15,061 bases of DNA from JBKHBQ01 sp046542305 (lineage in GTDB: Bacteria > Bacteroidota > Bacteroidia > Bacteroidales > 4484-276), in assembly GCA_046542305.1 (NCBI GenBank), contig JBKHBQ010000081.1, positions 1 to 15,061 on the forward strand, given 5' to 3'. A program made the position numbers and the translations under genes. Below, one piece after another: positions 9,101 through 14,983 of the stretch. Every line of letters starts with the position of its first letter. The first letter of the stretch is position 1. The notes under the pieces were generated by a model. The model had not been told where the DNA came from and ran no database searches. It was given only the letters and a program-made list of their open reading frames with translations.

Positions 9101-11596
9101 GAGGTGAATGTTGTGCTGAACAATTTCTACGACCTTCAGTTTGTGGTGTCCAACAGCAACGGCGACCTGATCGATGGCGCTACGGTAATGTTCGACGGGC
9201 AGACCCAGACCACCGTTGCCGGCTACACCACGTTTGTTACGGCACCGGGAGAATTCGCCTATTCAGTTACGCATCCGGATTACGCCCAGGTTTTCTCGTT
9301 GCTGAACGTGACGGCAGATCACACCGAGGAGGTTACCCTGCCTGAGATCACCTGTGAAGCGCCGGTTGGATTGTCGTATGAAAAAGACAATAACGACGTT
9401 ACCCTGACCTGGTCGGAGCCGGTAATTGGAGAAAACGGCACCTGGCTGCACTGGGACAGCATCTTCGACGGGGTGAGCATCGGTACCGGAGGGCCGGTTG
9501 ATTTCGACGTTGCACAACGTTTTGCAGTGGAAGATCTTCAGGCTCATCAGAACAAATTCCTGACACGGGTACTTTTTGTTCCGTCGGAAGCTGCCTGTGA
9601 ATATTCCATAAGGGTATGGACCGGTGGAAACATCGGCGCCCCCGAAACACTGGTTGTGGATCAGGTTGTGGAAAATCCCGTCATCGACCAGTGGAATGAA
9701 ATATTCCTCGAAACACCTGTTTTTGTGGACGGAACCGAAGAGCTGTGGATTGGTTTCAGAAGCAATACCACCACAGGACATCCGGCAGGATGCGACATCG
9801 GCCCTGCCGTTGACGGCAAGGGAAATATGATCAATCTGGCAGGCACCGGGTGGCAAACGCTGCTGGAGGTAAATCCGCAAATGGATTACAACTGGAGCGT
9901 AAGGGGTCTGATTGAAGAACCCGCTAATCCGGCCAGATTTGAGAACATCGCCATTGTTGCCGAACAGCCGGTGCACCATGCCAAACATTATTTCCTTGAA
10001 AGCAGTCAGAGAATTGTTGAAGGATTTGGCGAACCAAGGCAGCTTCTGGGATATAACCTATACCGCAACAGTGAAATTCAAAATGCTGCTTTAATTGTCG
10101 ATACAAGTTATTTCGATGCAGATTTGTCTGCAGGTGCTTACCTTTACGAAGTAACGGCCGTGTACAGCAATGGCTGCGAATCGGCAGCTTCCAACGCGGT
10201 AAATGTAATGATAGGCAGTACTGTATATAACCCGCCCCAGAATTTGATTGTTGAAGTGAATATGGATGATGTATCGTTGCAGTGGGACGCTCCCGCAGCA
10301 CCAGGCGAATGGCTCCACTTCGACAACGGTGAGAATTTTGAGGGCATCGGGATCAGCGAGGGCGGTAGTTTCAGGGTTGCGGCCCGCTGGACACCGGATA
10401 TGCTCAATGCCTATCCCGGTTCGGTGATCAGCAGCCTGAAGCTGTTTCCGAGAAGCACGGGTGATGCCGGCTTTACCGTCAAGATCTGGAAAGGTGAAAA
10501 TGCAGTGGATCTGCTCTATGAGCAGGCATTGGAAAACCTGAGCCAGGATGCATGGAACACGGTTACACTGGATACGCCTGTGGCAATAGATAATACGCAG
10601 GAGTTGTGGGTAGGATATGAAGTAGATCATGTGGCGGGCGATTACCCGGCAGGCACCGATGCAGGTCCGGCTATTGCAGGCTTCGGCGACATGGTGAGCC
10701 TGGATGGCGCCACCTGGGAGATGCTTTCGGACTATGGCATGGATTACAACTGGAATGTTCAGGTGCTTGTTTCTCCCGATAACGGCATGAAAGCACCGGA
10801 GCAGATTTTGCCGAACAATCCGCCGCAGCAAATCAATAAGCCAGGCACACTGGTTGCCGGAAACCTGCCGATGGCTGACAAGCCCCAAACCTCAGGTGAT
10901 TTCCTGCCCGACGGCTATTATGTTTACAGAGACAACCAGAGAATCACCGGCGCACCGGTTCAGGAACTTTATTATGTGGACTACAGTGTTGAACCCGGAA
11001 CCCATATTTATTTCGTCACGGCAGTGTACGGACAGAATGAATCGGAGCCTTCCAATGTTGCAGAGATCCTGGTGCAGGGTGATCTTGGAAAAATCCTGGG
11101 TTTTGTTCGCGATGCCGAAACCAACATCGGTATTGGGGCGGCTACCATTACGGCAGTAAATGCGGATAACGGAAGTTTAACCAAAACCACGCCTTTCGGC
11201 TCGCATTATACCATGATGCTGATGCCCGGAAACTACGATGTAACCTGCATAGCCGAGGGTTACGAGCCCGAAACCGTTACGGGCCTCCCCGTGATCGCCG
11301 GCCAAAATACACCGCACACCTTCTATCTGCAGCCGCAGGTGGACTACCTGGCATCGGTTCATGAGGCTGCAGGTGAAAGCCTGAGGATATATCCCAACCC
11401 GTCGAACGGGAAAGTATATATTGTTTCCAACAAGCTTAAGTCAATTGTCATCACTTCAATCGACGGACAAATTATACATCAGGCCGAAGCGGTTGCTGAT
11501 CATTATGCTGTCGATCACCTTCCGGGCGGAATGTATATCGTTAAAGCCGTGACCAGATCAGGTACGGTTTTCTGCGAAAAACTGATCGTTCACTAA
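3110..11596 (+). CDS. Giant modular T9SS-secreted surface protein, hemagglutinin/adhesin-like
   Basis: The product has 2828 residues. A lysine-rich N terminus and a hydrophobic core (about 12-27) form a signal peptide, probably cleaved near AESRA. Modules in order (approximate): two tandem beta-sandwich plus choice-of-anchor D-like units (52-336, 337-618); a choice-of-anchor J-like domain (619-785); a CARDB/Ig-like segment (790-900); a jelly-roll segment (900-1085); two carboxypeptidase-regulatory-like domains (1087-1261); another jelly-roll plus FN3-like region (1263-1568); another regulatory-like domain (1568-1660); a second anchor J-like domain (1661-1864); further regulatory-like domains (1926-2080); two tandem FN3/jelly-roll units (2082-2370, 2371-2657), reminiscent of the adhesin repeats of Porphyromonas HagA and gingipains; a last regulatory-like domain (2659-2743); and a T9SS type A sorting domain (2749-2828) with YPNPSNG at 2761-2767 and a Gly-rich penultimate strand. 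I see no protease or glycosidase motif. Function is inferred: cell-surface adhesion or polymer binding. Domain names rest on pattern resemblance. Confidence 0.93.
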   Translation: MKHHYLKLKKQFLVCLAIVFAATCFLSAESRATELPAGSFTEVNRIPNDSIVIGEDVQTYNIPVHAYYGYSFTQTLYLQPEIDIQEKVIERIGYHYAGSTANLDFEIEIWLAHTSLSELAASVPLTDFTKVYDGMWICNPGENFSWVEIDPFFYNNEDNLIITVIEKKPGYTSPSDVFYATPVEGASPLCVGSWNDSSPYDPMNLPAGSVVSFRANTKLWFNDLPSGPAVSEITPTALDFGEVELGIGKILSVKIKNTGAEPLEITGFETSNELFQVVNQSFPLVIEMNESHFVDIQFLPIDNADENGIVEFLMDAGIAGDREVQVSGKGIFLEPVVIGEGTELSSNTPVYPWYGYSFTQTLYFQDELNMQNKTINRIGYQYGGDASSVDFEIEIWLSHTQLTELTETVPVDDFSKVYDGPWVVLQEDDFSWVEIDPFFYNNQDNLIITVIEKKPGYSSSSDKFFATTTSESVCLGAWNDQNPYDPNNLPAGNLISMRANTKLWFSGDIPTEPEAHTSPDSLYFGEVEVSVPKVLTVEVMNVGGGVLEITGAEITNSNFSLINATFPVSLPIGQKETFEIEFLPTEPGLEEGLLTFLMDESIPGTKTVALSGRALRFGVLREGFENELFPPLGWKVTDNNGDGEGWYRNVNTAPTGQTVPHTGIAAAGLDTYAGSPGSISYDDWLITPKMIWQDGDIFKFFIKRLTVNQDNQVWRVGLSTTGTDVNDFSIIGEIIDPPASYVEYSYNLTDHGLIDGDEYYIAIQFNGEWCWPGVVDDVLGSVVVREDYDLMAMDITGPDLVYQNENNSYQVEIGNTGVYDAEAADYTVQICAFVDGIETVFGEVSGIDLAAGETGQVGIDVIIPDIDTYDLYGKIVWPADENPANNFTETLPVESISTTIVIRDIGEFPINSETPYTSYYPLNFEEYRSQSLHECLYYTNEIETGGLITRLTYYKKFPNPLSQRKIKVYMGQTDLEHFSEEQIPASELEVVFDGTLDIEAGIGRLNIDLTSPFLYTGSGNLVVMVFYYQGSGTDENAEFARTDPEYGPERSFYESGWMQIDPNNFTYISKTNNYPNTTLLFETANGLGQIKGTVRYQSDNTPVEDALVEIYHPDFPDAVATLYTDGQGKFDAPYYLAGNGITVKISKYGYSTVNIEDIDLADGAVVDLGDSYLIESPVISLSGSVITSDTQGPAAGAAVSLYGMENYETTTDAQGYFVFDEIFGLADYTLEISLEGYQQYAEDITVPGENTELDPITINEIALPPNLVNAEEVDQDALLTWYAAGEPYPVELRNDDGTVNGVLITPGTPTIFIGNTWHYDATINAVHWYTYNHSNYTPANEVIIKILGLTADGAPDPDNELAKFENVRNDLGWNTYQIPDGVSAPEGFFFGIAGYDNYSLVAYDDGIGAPWEWQPRTQWSNGLGNYNPLENATSPPLYGNIFMRADILTTGQIVPEDHYVVQMIETIDEKLTRIAVPPLNAGDPAGVQSVKGHAAVADRGFEHYNVYRKNVEDEDWELINTSPVSDTSYTDEGYSALPYGLYHYGVEAVYSNGVTSSMAESNIIEKDMRLDVLLSVNTNTGVPGLSEGAQVVFTNENGNINNIYQGTVGADGTLLMEGILKGIYSLEVSKSGFTTYYEEGINFDIPDNYYEMTVELIEKILDPYDLKVITSGQDVGEAKFMWNLSPYFEDVEGYEPFLTEDIDRWTVVDQDGKATVFPAGVTFPHAGEPASFMTFNRTLTTPPLSEVYWGAHSGNQYFASFGSQQGATSNWLISEEQDHTVDYTLSFYAKSITENYGLETFRVGYSTTTNQLSDFIFLTTNETALTYWTKFSYTIPADAKYVAIRHNHTGFALLIDDITLGVIDDNAMPAEGFTVYLDGEEAETGLMDTEYVFENLVPGTYTAGVQANYYTGSSNIMEKEFTMQQGTPVTFVVEDNLGNLIEGASISIYYEGALVYTDVTTGGMANFQLYPGSYAYEVSAEELSTVSGNMEVTENPLEVNVVLNNFYDLQFVVSNSNGDLIDGATVMFDGQTQTTVAGYTTFVTAPGEFAYSVTHPDYAQVFSLLNVTADHTEEVTLPEITCEAPVGLSYEKDNNDVTLTWSEPVIGENGTWLHWDSIFDGVSIGTGGPVDFDVAQRFAVEDLQAHQNKFLTRVLFVPSEAACEYSIRVWTGGNIGAPETLVVDQVVENPVIDQWNEIFLETPVFVDGTEELWIGFRSNTTTGHPAGCDIGPAVDGKGNMINLAGTGWQTLLEVNPQMDYNWSVRGLIEEPANPARFENIAIVAEQPVHHAKHYFLESSQRIVEGFGEPRQLLGYNLYRNSEIQNAALIVDTSYFDADLSAGAYLYEVTAVYSNGCESAASNAVNVMIGSTVYNPPQNLIVEVNMDDVSLQWDAPAAPGEWLHFDNGENFEGIGISEGGSFRVAARWTPDMLNAYPGSVISSLKLFPRSTGDAGFTVKIWKGENAVDLLYEQALENLSQDAWNTVTLDTPVAIDNTQELWVGYEVDHVAGDYPAGTDAGPAIAGFGDMVSLDGATWEMLSDYGMDYNWNVQVLVSPDNGMKAPEQILPNNPPQQINKPGTLVAGNLPMADKPQTSGDFLPDGYYVYRDNQRITGAPVQELYYVDYSVEPGTHIYFVTAVYGQNESEPSNVAEILVQGDLGKILGFVRDAETNIGIGAATITAVNADNGSLTKTTPFGSHYTMMLMPGNYDVTCIAEGYEPETVTGLPVIAGQNTPHTFYLQPQVDYLASVHEAAGESLRIYPNPSNGKVYIVSNKLKSIVITSIDGQIIHQAEAVADHYAVDHLPGGMYIVKAVTRSGTVFCEKLIVH
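3263..4963 (+). repeat. In-gene tandem duplication, N-terminal (~286 codons per unit)
   Basis: Residues 52-336 and 337-618 of the giant protein are two copies of one module. Landmarks recur exactly 858 nt apart: YYGYSFTQTLY (from 3308) against WYGYSFTQTLY (from 4166), and WVEIDPFFYNN (from 3545) against the same sequence (from 4403). Each unit ends in a choice-of-anchor D-like beta domain with a conserved DFGEVE or YFGEVE start. A single-residue indel lies near the beginning of the unit. Confidence 0.9.
9353..11080 (+). repeat. In-gene tandem duplication, C-terminal (~289 codons per unit)
   Basis: Two copies of an FN3 plus jelly-roll unit lie side by side. The WLHWDS landmark (codon at 9443) and its partner WLHFDN (codon at 10310) are 867 nt apart. 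Shared features include a GIG/SIG-x-GG turn, an [IV]KIWKG or IRVWTGG strand, an ELW[IV]G[FY] strand, an AG-x-D-x-GPA loop and a final MDYNW strand. The protein copies have diverged much more than the N-terminal pair, which suggests an older duplication. Confidence 0.85.
11354..11593 (+). other. T9SS type A C-terminal sorting domain of the giant protein
   Basis: The last 80 residues form the type IX secretion sorting signal: LRIYPNPSNGKVYI, a SIDGQII strand, then LPGGMYIVKAV and the terminal KLIVH strand. In known systems this domain directs passage through the outer membrane and is then removed, often with attachment to A-LPS on the surface. It makes a cell-surface or secreted location the best-supported property of this protein. 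Confidence 0.9.
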
Positions 11597-11624
11597 ACTG
11601 TTTGAAGGTTGGTAATCGTAAATT

Positions 11625-11655
11625 AAGGCTGCTCCGAAAGGAGCGGCCTTTTTTT
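11625..11655 (+). terminator. Rho-independent terminator of the giant protein gene
   Basis: An 11-bp stem (AAGGCTGCTCC, 11625-11635, with GGAGCGGCCTT, 11640-11650) contains one T-G wobble and is closed by a GAAA tetraloop (11636-11639). It runs straight into a T tract through 11655. It starts 28 nt after the stop codon. On the other strand no T run follows, so it acts in one direction. Confidence 0.93.
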
Positions 11656-11910
11656 ACCGCTATGGAAGGGTTGTTTGCGGCAGGCCTCCGGAATTCTGGC
11701 AAAGGGATTCCGATTGCAGATCAACGATATAAGAAGCCTGATTTGCCGGTGAGGCAGATTGGGTTTTTTCCTTTTCCGAATCATCTCCGATTTTTCAGTT
11801 AAAAAAAATGCTCACCGATTCAGGCATAAAATGATCAATTTTTTGGGTGTTTTTTTCCAACTCCGCTGCTAAATTGGAAAGGTTAAGCGTAGGCAGGGTT
11901 ACCGGCGCCA
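11656..11910. other. Gene-free intergenic stretch
   Basis: I see no credible gene here. A 66-codon frame starting at 11602 crosses the terminator and has no recognisable content. The DNA has A and T runs (an A run near 11801-11808, T runs near 11839-11857) without convincing stems beside them. A short CCGATTGCAG near 11709 echoes the CGATTGCAG of the repeats that follow, hinting at a decayed repeat fragment. Confidence 0.6.
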
Positions 11911-12066
11911 GTCAAAAAGGTTCGATTACTTTCCCGGGGGGTCACGATTGCAGAATAACAGCCTGCCGCTTAGTTTTAGGACCACCGGACCGTTTGCACC
12001 TGTTCAGCAAATCTGAAATCTCAAACCACTAATCTTCAATCGTAAATCCTTTTGTCCCTTCCGCAC
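11911..12066. repeat. ~156-bp intergenic repeat, copy 1 of a tandem pair
   Basis: This is the first of two adjacent copies. Shared landmarks include CGATTGCAGAATAACAGCCT (from 11945), TTTGCACCTGTTCAG (from 11993) and AATCGTAAAT (12038-12047). The offset to copy 2 is 156 nt in the 5' part and 157 nt after a one-base indel. It encodes no apparent protein. It contains nested inverted repeats: GTTTG/CAAAC (11992-11996 and 12022-12026) and TTCAG/CTGAA (12003-12007 and 12013-12017). Confidence 0.9.
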
Positions 12067-12222
12067 TCAAAATGGGCCGATTACTTTCCGGAGGGGGGCA
12101 CGATTGCAGAATAACAGCCTGCTGCTCAGTTTTGAGGACCACCGTACCGTTTGCACCTGTTCAGCACATCTGAAATCTCAAACCACTAATCTTCAATCGT
12201 AAATCCTTTTCTCCTTCAATCA
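12067..12222. repeat. ~156-bp intergenic repeat, copy 2 of a tandem pair
   Basis: The second copy directly follows the first and ends about 10 nt before the 3' end of the minus-strand WYL gene. Its nested inverted repeats are at 12149-12153 with 12179-12183 and 12160-12164 with 12170-12174. The left-edge copy at 1-77 lies in the same orientation and also touches the 3' end of a minus-strand gene. The unit may be a dispersed intergenic element of this genome. Confidence 0.9.
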
Positions 12223-12231
12223 TTGTAAAGA

Positions 12232-13239
12232 TCAAGCATCCATTCGGTGGGCCTCGGCCATCCTCTCCGCCACCTGCCTGATTTCCTCCCGCAGCCAGCG
12301 CGGTTCGAGCACTTCCACGCTATCGGCCCAGCTCAGGATGATGCCTTTGAATTCGTGGTTTACGGCCAGGTGCAGGGTGAAGTCGTGGGTGGTGGCGGTT
12401 TCGGCGATGAGCGCCTGGCTGTGGTGGAGGGGCTGGGTGAGGAAGTACTTGCCGGCGCGGTTCTTAAAGCGGAGTGTGATCTTTTCGGGTTGGCCCTGCG
12501 GAACGTTTACGCCGATAAAGCGGTCGAAATACAACTCGGGATTGAAGGTGCGGGGCGTGAAGGTTTTCAGTGGCATTTCCTCGATGCCGGTGATCCTTTC
12601 CAGTCCGTAGATGCGCACATCGTCGCGCTCCTCGCAGTAGCCCACCAGGTACCAGCGGAATTTGTATTCCTTCAGGTAAAACGGATGAACCGTAAAGGTG
12701 TTTACCTCCTCCTGCCAGAACGAATGGTGGGTGATCCGGATCACCCGCTTGCGCCGGATTACCGGGATCAGGCGGCCGATGTACTCCATCCCTCTTACGG
12801 GCGGGTTTTTTTCGAATTCGATGAACGGGAGCCCGCTGCTGCCGGAATGCAACTTGCGGTAATTGATCAGCCGGATCACCTTGTCGATGGCGCCGCTGAA
12901 ATCCCTGAAGGCTTCCACCCTGTACTGCCTGAGCAGGGCGGCGGCCATCATGAGTTTTCTCAGATCCTCGTCGCACACGGGAAGCCGGTCGATGGAGTAA
13001 TCGGGCCCGGTGTAGCGGTATCCGCGCTGCACGCGGTCGTATTCTACGGGGGCGTAGTACCCCAGGCCTTCGCTGTAGCGCATGGCCCACAGGTCGTTTT
13101 CGATGGTGCGGAGGCTCACGGGTTTGTCGAGCTTGCGCGAGCAGGCATCGGCAAGTTGCTGCTTGCTTGCCGTTTTCCCGCCCGACAGCATCCGGTTTAT
13201 AACCCTGTAGCGAATGGCTGCTTGTTTATTTTCAGGCAT
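12232..13239 (-). CDS. WYL-domain transcriptional regulator
   Basis: This 335-residue cytoplasmic regulator has the standard WYL family layout and length. A winged helix-turn-helix occupies about 5-75 (QQLADACSRK, then VSLRTIENDLWAMR as the recognition helix region). A helical linker (85-130) leads to the WYL domain (about 150-222) with VHPFYLKEYKFRWYLVGY, in which R195, W196, Y197 and L198 form the namesake motif. A C-terminal WCX-like domain follows (about 250-330; ITLRFKNRAGKYFL). WYL domains are known to bind ligands such as single-stranded nucleic acid or nucleotides and often control DNA-damage, phage-defence or stress genes. The gene is divergent from the AAA ATPase across a 94-bp gap, which suggests that it regulates both itself and the ATPase. 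No terminator is evident before the repeat array beyond its stop codon. Confidence 0.92.
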   Translation of the reverse strand: MPENKQAAIRYRVINRMLSGGKTASKQQLADACSRKLDKPVSLRTIENDLWAMRYSEGLGYYAPVEYDRVQRGYRYTGPDYSIDRLPVCDEDLRKLMMAAALLRQYRVEAFRDFSGAIDKVIRLINYRKLHSGSSGLPFIEFEKNPPVRGMEYIGRLIPVIRRKRVIRITHHSFWQEEVNTFTVHPFYLKEYKFRWYLVGYCEERDDVRIYGLERITGIEEMPLKTFTPRTFNPELYFDRFIGVNVPQGQPEKITLRFKNRAGKYFLTQPLHHSQALIAETATTHDFTLHLAVNHEFKGIILSWADSVEVLEPRWLREEIRQVAERMAEAHRMDA

Positions 13240-13287
13240 ATTTCAAATTTTTTTTGTACTACACATATACATGGTGGAGCGGCCTTT

Positions 13288-13295
13288 TAGCTTTG
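13288..13295 (+). promoter_or_regulatory. Candidate -7 element for the AAA ATPase gene
   Basis: TAGCTTTG matches TAnnTTTG exactly and would place the start of transcription near 13302, about 30 nt before the ATG at 13334. The nearest upstream TTTG (13253-13256) is 31 nt away, too far for an ideal -33 element, so dependence on an activator is possible. Confidence 0.35.
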
Positions 13296-13301
13296 CCTTT
13301 C

Positions 13302-13309
13302 CAAAAATA
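13302..13309 (-). promoter_or_regulatory. Candidate -7 element for the WYL regulator gene
   Basis: On the minus strand TATTTTTG (13309 down to 13302) matches TAnnTTTG, giving a leader of about 55 nt. It faces the plus-strand element at 13288-13295, so the two promoters would overlap face to face and a single bound regulator could affect both. No clear -33 TTTG is seen. Confidence 0.35.
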
Positions 13310-13333
13310 ATTATTTCCTAATCATTTTATACC

Positions 13334-14974
13334 ATGGACCTGACGCATCACATCGAAATTATCGTAAAAAAATCGGAAAATTTCAGGTTTTCCGGCTCCG
13401 CCATCAGGAGCCTGAAGCCCCACCTGAGGCCGCTGACGGAATACCTGCAGCTTACCGAACGGCAGGTGATGCTCTTTTCACTTATCCTGTACAACACGCT
13501 CGAAGACGGCAGTGCCGATCTTTCCAGCCTGGCGCGGCACTACGACGTTCCGGTAATGCGGTTGCTGCGTTGGAAAGATGAACTCGACCTGTTGCTCCGG
13601 CGCCGGCTGATCCGTCAGCAGGAAAACAGGTTCGGTTTCGACCGCTCCCCCAAAACAAACTATTATGTGCACGGCAGCGTCATCGACGGGTTGCTCAGAA
13701 AGCGGCTTTACAGCGATTTCGGAAAGATCACCGACAATTTCGGCTTCATCACCCGCGTGGCCAAGGACATGGAGGCGGCGGAGGATGATCTTATCCGGTG
13801 GGAGTATCTGAAAGCTGATTTCCTTTCGCTTTGCGGCGAAAACAAAAGCCTGTTTACCGCCAAAAGGATGCTTGCCTGCGACCTGAATGCCGAGGACAGG
13901 ATGCTGCTGATCTTTCTCGCCCATAAGCATCTCAATGGTGAAAACGACATATCCGTAACGGAAGCCTGTAAATTTCTTGATCACGACAAGCCGTTCCAGC
14001 TAACCGTCAGGCGAAGCCTGGTGAGCGGCAAAAACAAGCTGCTTACAAGGGAACTGCTCGAAGCTGAACCCGGTGCGTTTCGCAACGACAGCAGGCTGAA
14101 CATCACCGACAAGGGACTGGAATACCTCCTGGGGGAGGAGGCGGAGCAGTTCAGGCTGCAGTCGGATAGGGTGAAAAGCGAAATCCTTCCCGCCGCAATC
14201 CCGGAGGTCAGGCTCTGGCTGAATGCCGAAGAGCAGCGGCAGATCGACACCCTGCTGAGGTTGTTCGAAAAAAACAGGTTCGACGGCATAAGCCAAAATA
14301 TGAAAGCAATAGGAATGAAAAGCGGGTTTACAGTGCTTTTCCACGGGAAACCCGGGACCGGCAAGACCGAAAGCGTGTACCAACTGGCACGCCGGACGGG
14401 AAGAAGCATCCTGCCGGTGGAGATCAGCGAGACCAAAAGCATGTGGTTCGGCGAATCGGAAAAGCTGATCAGGGGCGTGTTCAAACGTTATGAGCGCCTG
14501 CTTTCGGCAAGCATAACCGAACCTATCCTGCTGTTCAACGAAGCCGACGGCATCTTCGGCAGGCGCACCACACGGATGGATGCACCTGTGTCGCAAACCC
14601 TCAACGCCATGCAAAACATTATCCTGCAGCAGATGGAGGATTTCGAAGGCATCCTTATCGCCACCACCAACCTTACCGATAACCTCGATCCGGCTTTCGA
14701 CAGAAGGTTTCTGTACAAGGTCCGTTTTGAGATCCCCGAACTTCCTGTGCGCATGCAGATCATGCGCGACAAGATCCCAACACTGCCCCCCGAGGCCGTC
14801 GGCCAACTCTGTGAGCGCTACATGCTCACAGGGGGCCAGATGGCCAATATCGCCAAAAAGTACCGGATTCATGAACTGCTGCATGGCGCCGCGCCCGATG
14901 CTGCCGCGATCGAAAGCCTGTGCAGGCACGAAACCGGATTGAAGGAAAAAACGAGGCTGGGGTTTCATGCGTGA
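13334..14974 (+). CDS. AAA-family ATPase with N-terminal winged-helix-like region
   Basis: This 546-residue ATPase has a C-terminal AAA core of the classic CDC48/katanin-like type. It shows Walker A GKPGTGKT (338-345, K344/T345), the pore-loop and second-helix segment KSMWFGESEKLIRGVF, Walker B LLFNEAD (399-405), sensor 1 in ATTNLTDN (N446), an arginine-finger-like DRRF (456-459) and a sensor-2-type GGQMANIAKK. Walker B has Asn402 where most AAA proteins have Asp, while the catalytic Glu403 is kept. I recall FNEAD in some bacterial relatives, so it may be a subfamily trait. Residues 1-290 are not catalytic. Two stretches (about 40-97 and 185-268) look like winged-helix folds, suggesting binding to DNA or a partner. 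The role is probably energy-dependent remodelling of an unknown substrate. It is divergent from the WYL regulator, and another frame begins 9 nt after its stop. Confidence 0.9.
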   Translation: MDLTHHIEIIVKKSENFRFSGSAIRSLKPHLRPLTEYLQLTERQVMLFSLILYNTLEDGSADLSSLARHYDVPVMRLLRWKDELDLLLRRRLIRQQENRFGFDRSPKTNYYVHGSVIDGLLRKRLYSDFGKITDNFGFITRVAKDMEAAEDDLIRWEYLKADFLSLCGENKSLFTAKRMLACDLNAEDRMLLIFLAHKHLNGENDISVTEACKFLDHDKPFQLTVRRSLVSGKNKLLTRELLEAEPGAFRNDSRLNITDKGLEYLLGEEAEQFRLQSDRVKSEILPAAIPEVRLWLNAEEQRQIDTLLRLFEKNRFDGISQNMKAIGMKSGFTVLFHGKPGTGKTESVYQLARRTGRSILPVEISETKSMWFGESEKLIRGVFKRYERLLSASITEPILLFNEADGIFGRRTTRMDAPVSQTLNAMQNIILQQMEDFEGILIATTNLTDNLDPAFDRRFLYKVRFEIPELPVRMQIMRDKIPTLPPEAVGQLCERYMLTGGQMANIAKKYRIHELLHGAAPDAAAIESLCRHETGLKEKTRLGFHA

Positions 14975-14983
14975 TAAATAAAC

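Noticed and set aside
9263..10888. Antisense frames of 241 and 265 codons within the giant protein gene
   Set aside because: They lie inside modules of the giant protein that are conserved as tandem repeats in the sense frame; the antisense translations are low in recognisable content.
11602..11802. 66-codon frame after the giant gene
   Set aside because: It begins 6 nt after the stop codon and reads straight through the strong terminator at 11625-11655, with no recognisable domain.
11911..12222. CRISPR array
   Set aside because: There are only two adjacent copies, each about 156 bp and similar over nearly its whole length. There is no short-repeat and unique-spacer alternation and no cas gene.
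11656..12231. tRNA or other structured RNA gene in the gene-free stretch
   Set aside because: No cloverleaf, TPsiC-like arm or CCA end was seen; the only recurring structure is the dyad of the intergenic repeat.
12247..13290. 347-codon open frame on the plus strand, opposite the WYL gene
   Set aside because: It mirrors the whole WYL gene. Its translation shows no domain and is rich in the residues expected from reading that gene backwards, while the minus-strand frame has a clear HTH and WYL motif.
14000..14968. 322-codon open frame on the minus strand, opposite the AAA ATPase
   Set aside because: The sense strand carries a complete set of AAA motifs. The antisense product has no recognisable features and is best explained by codon bias of the real gene.
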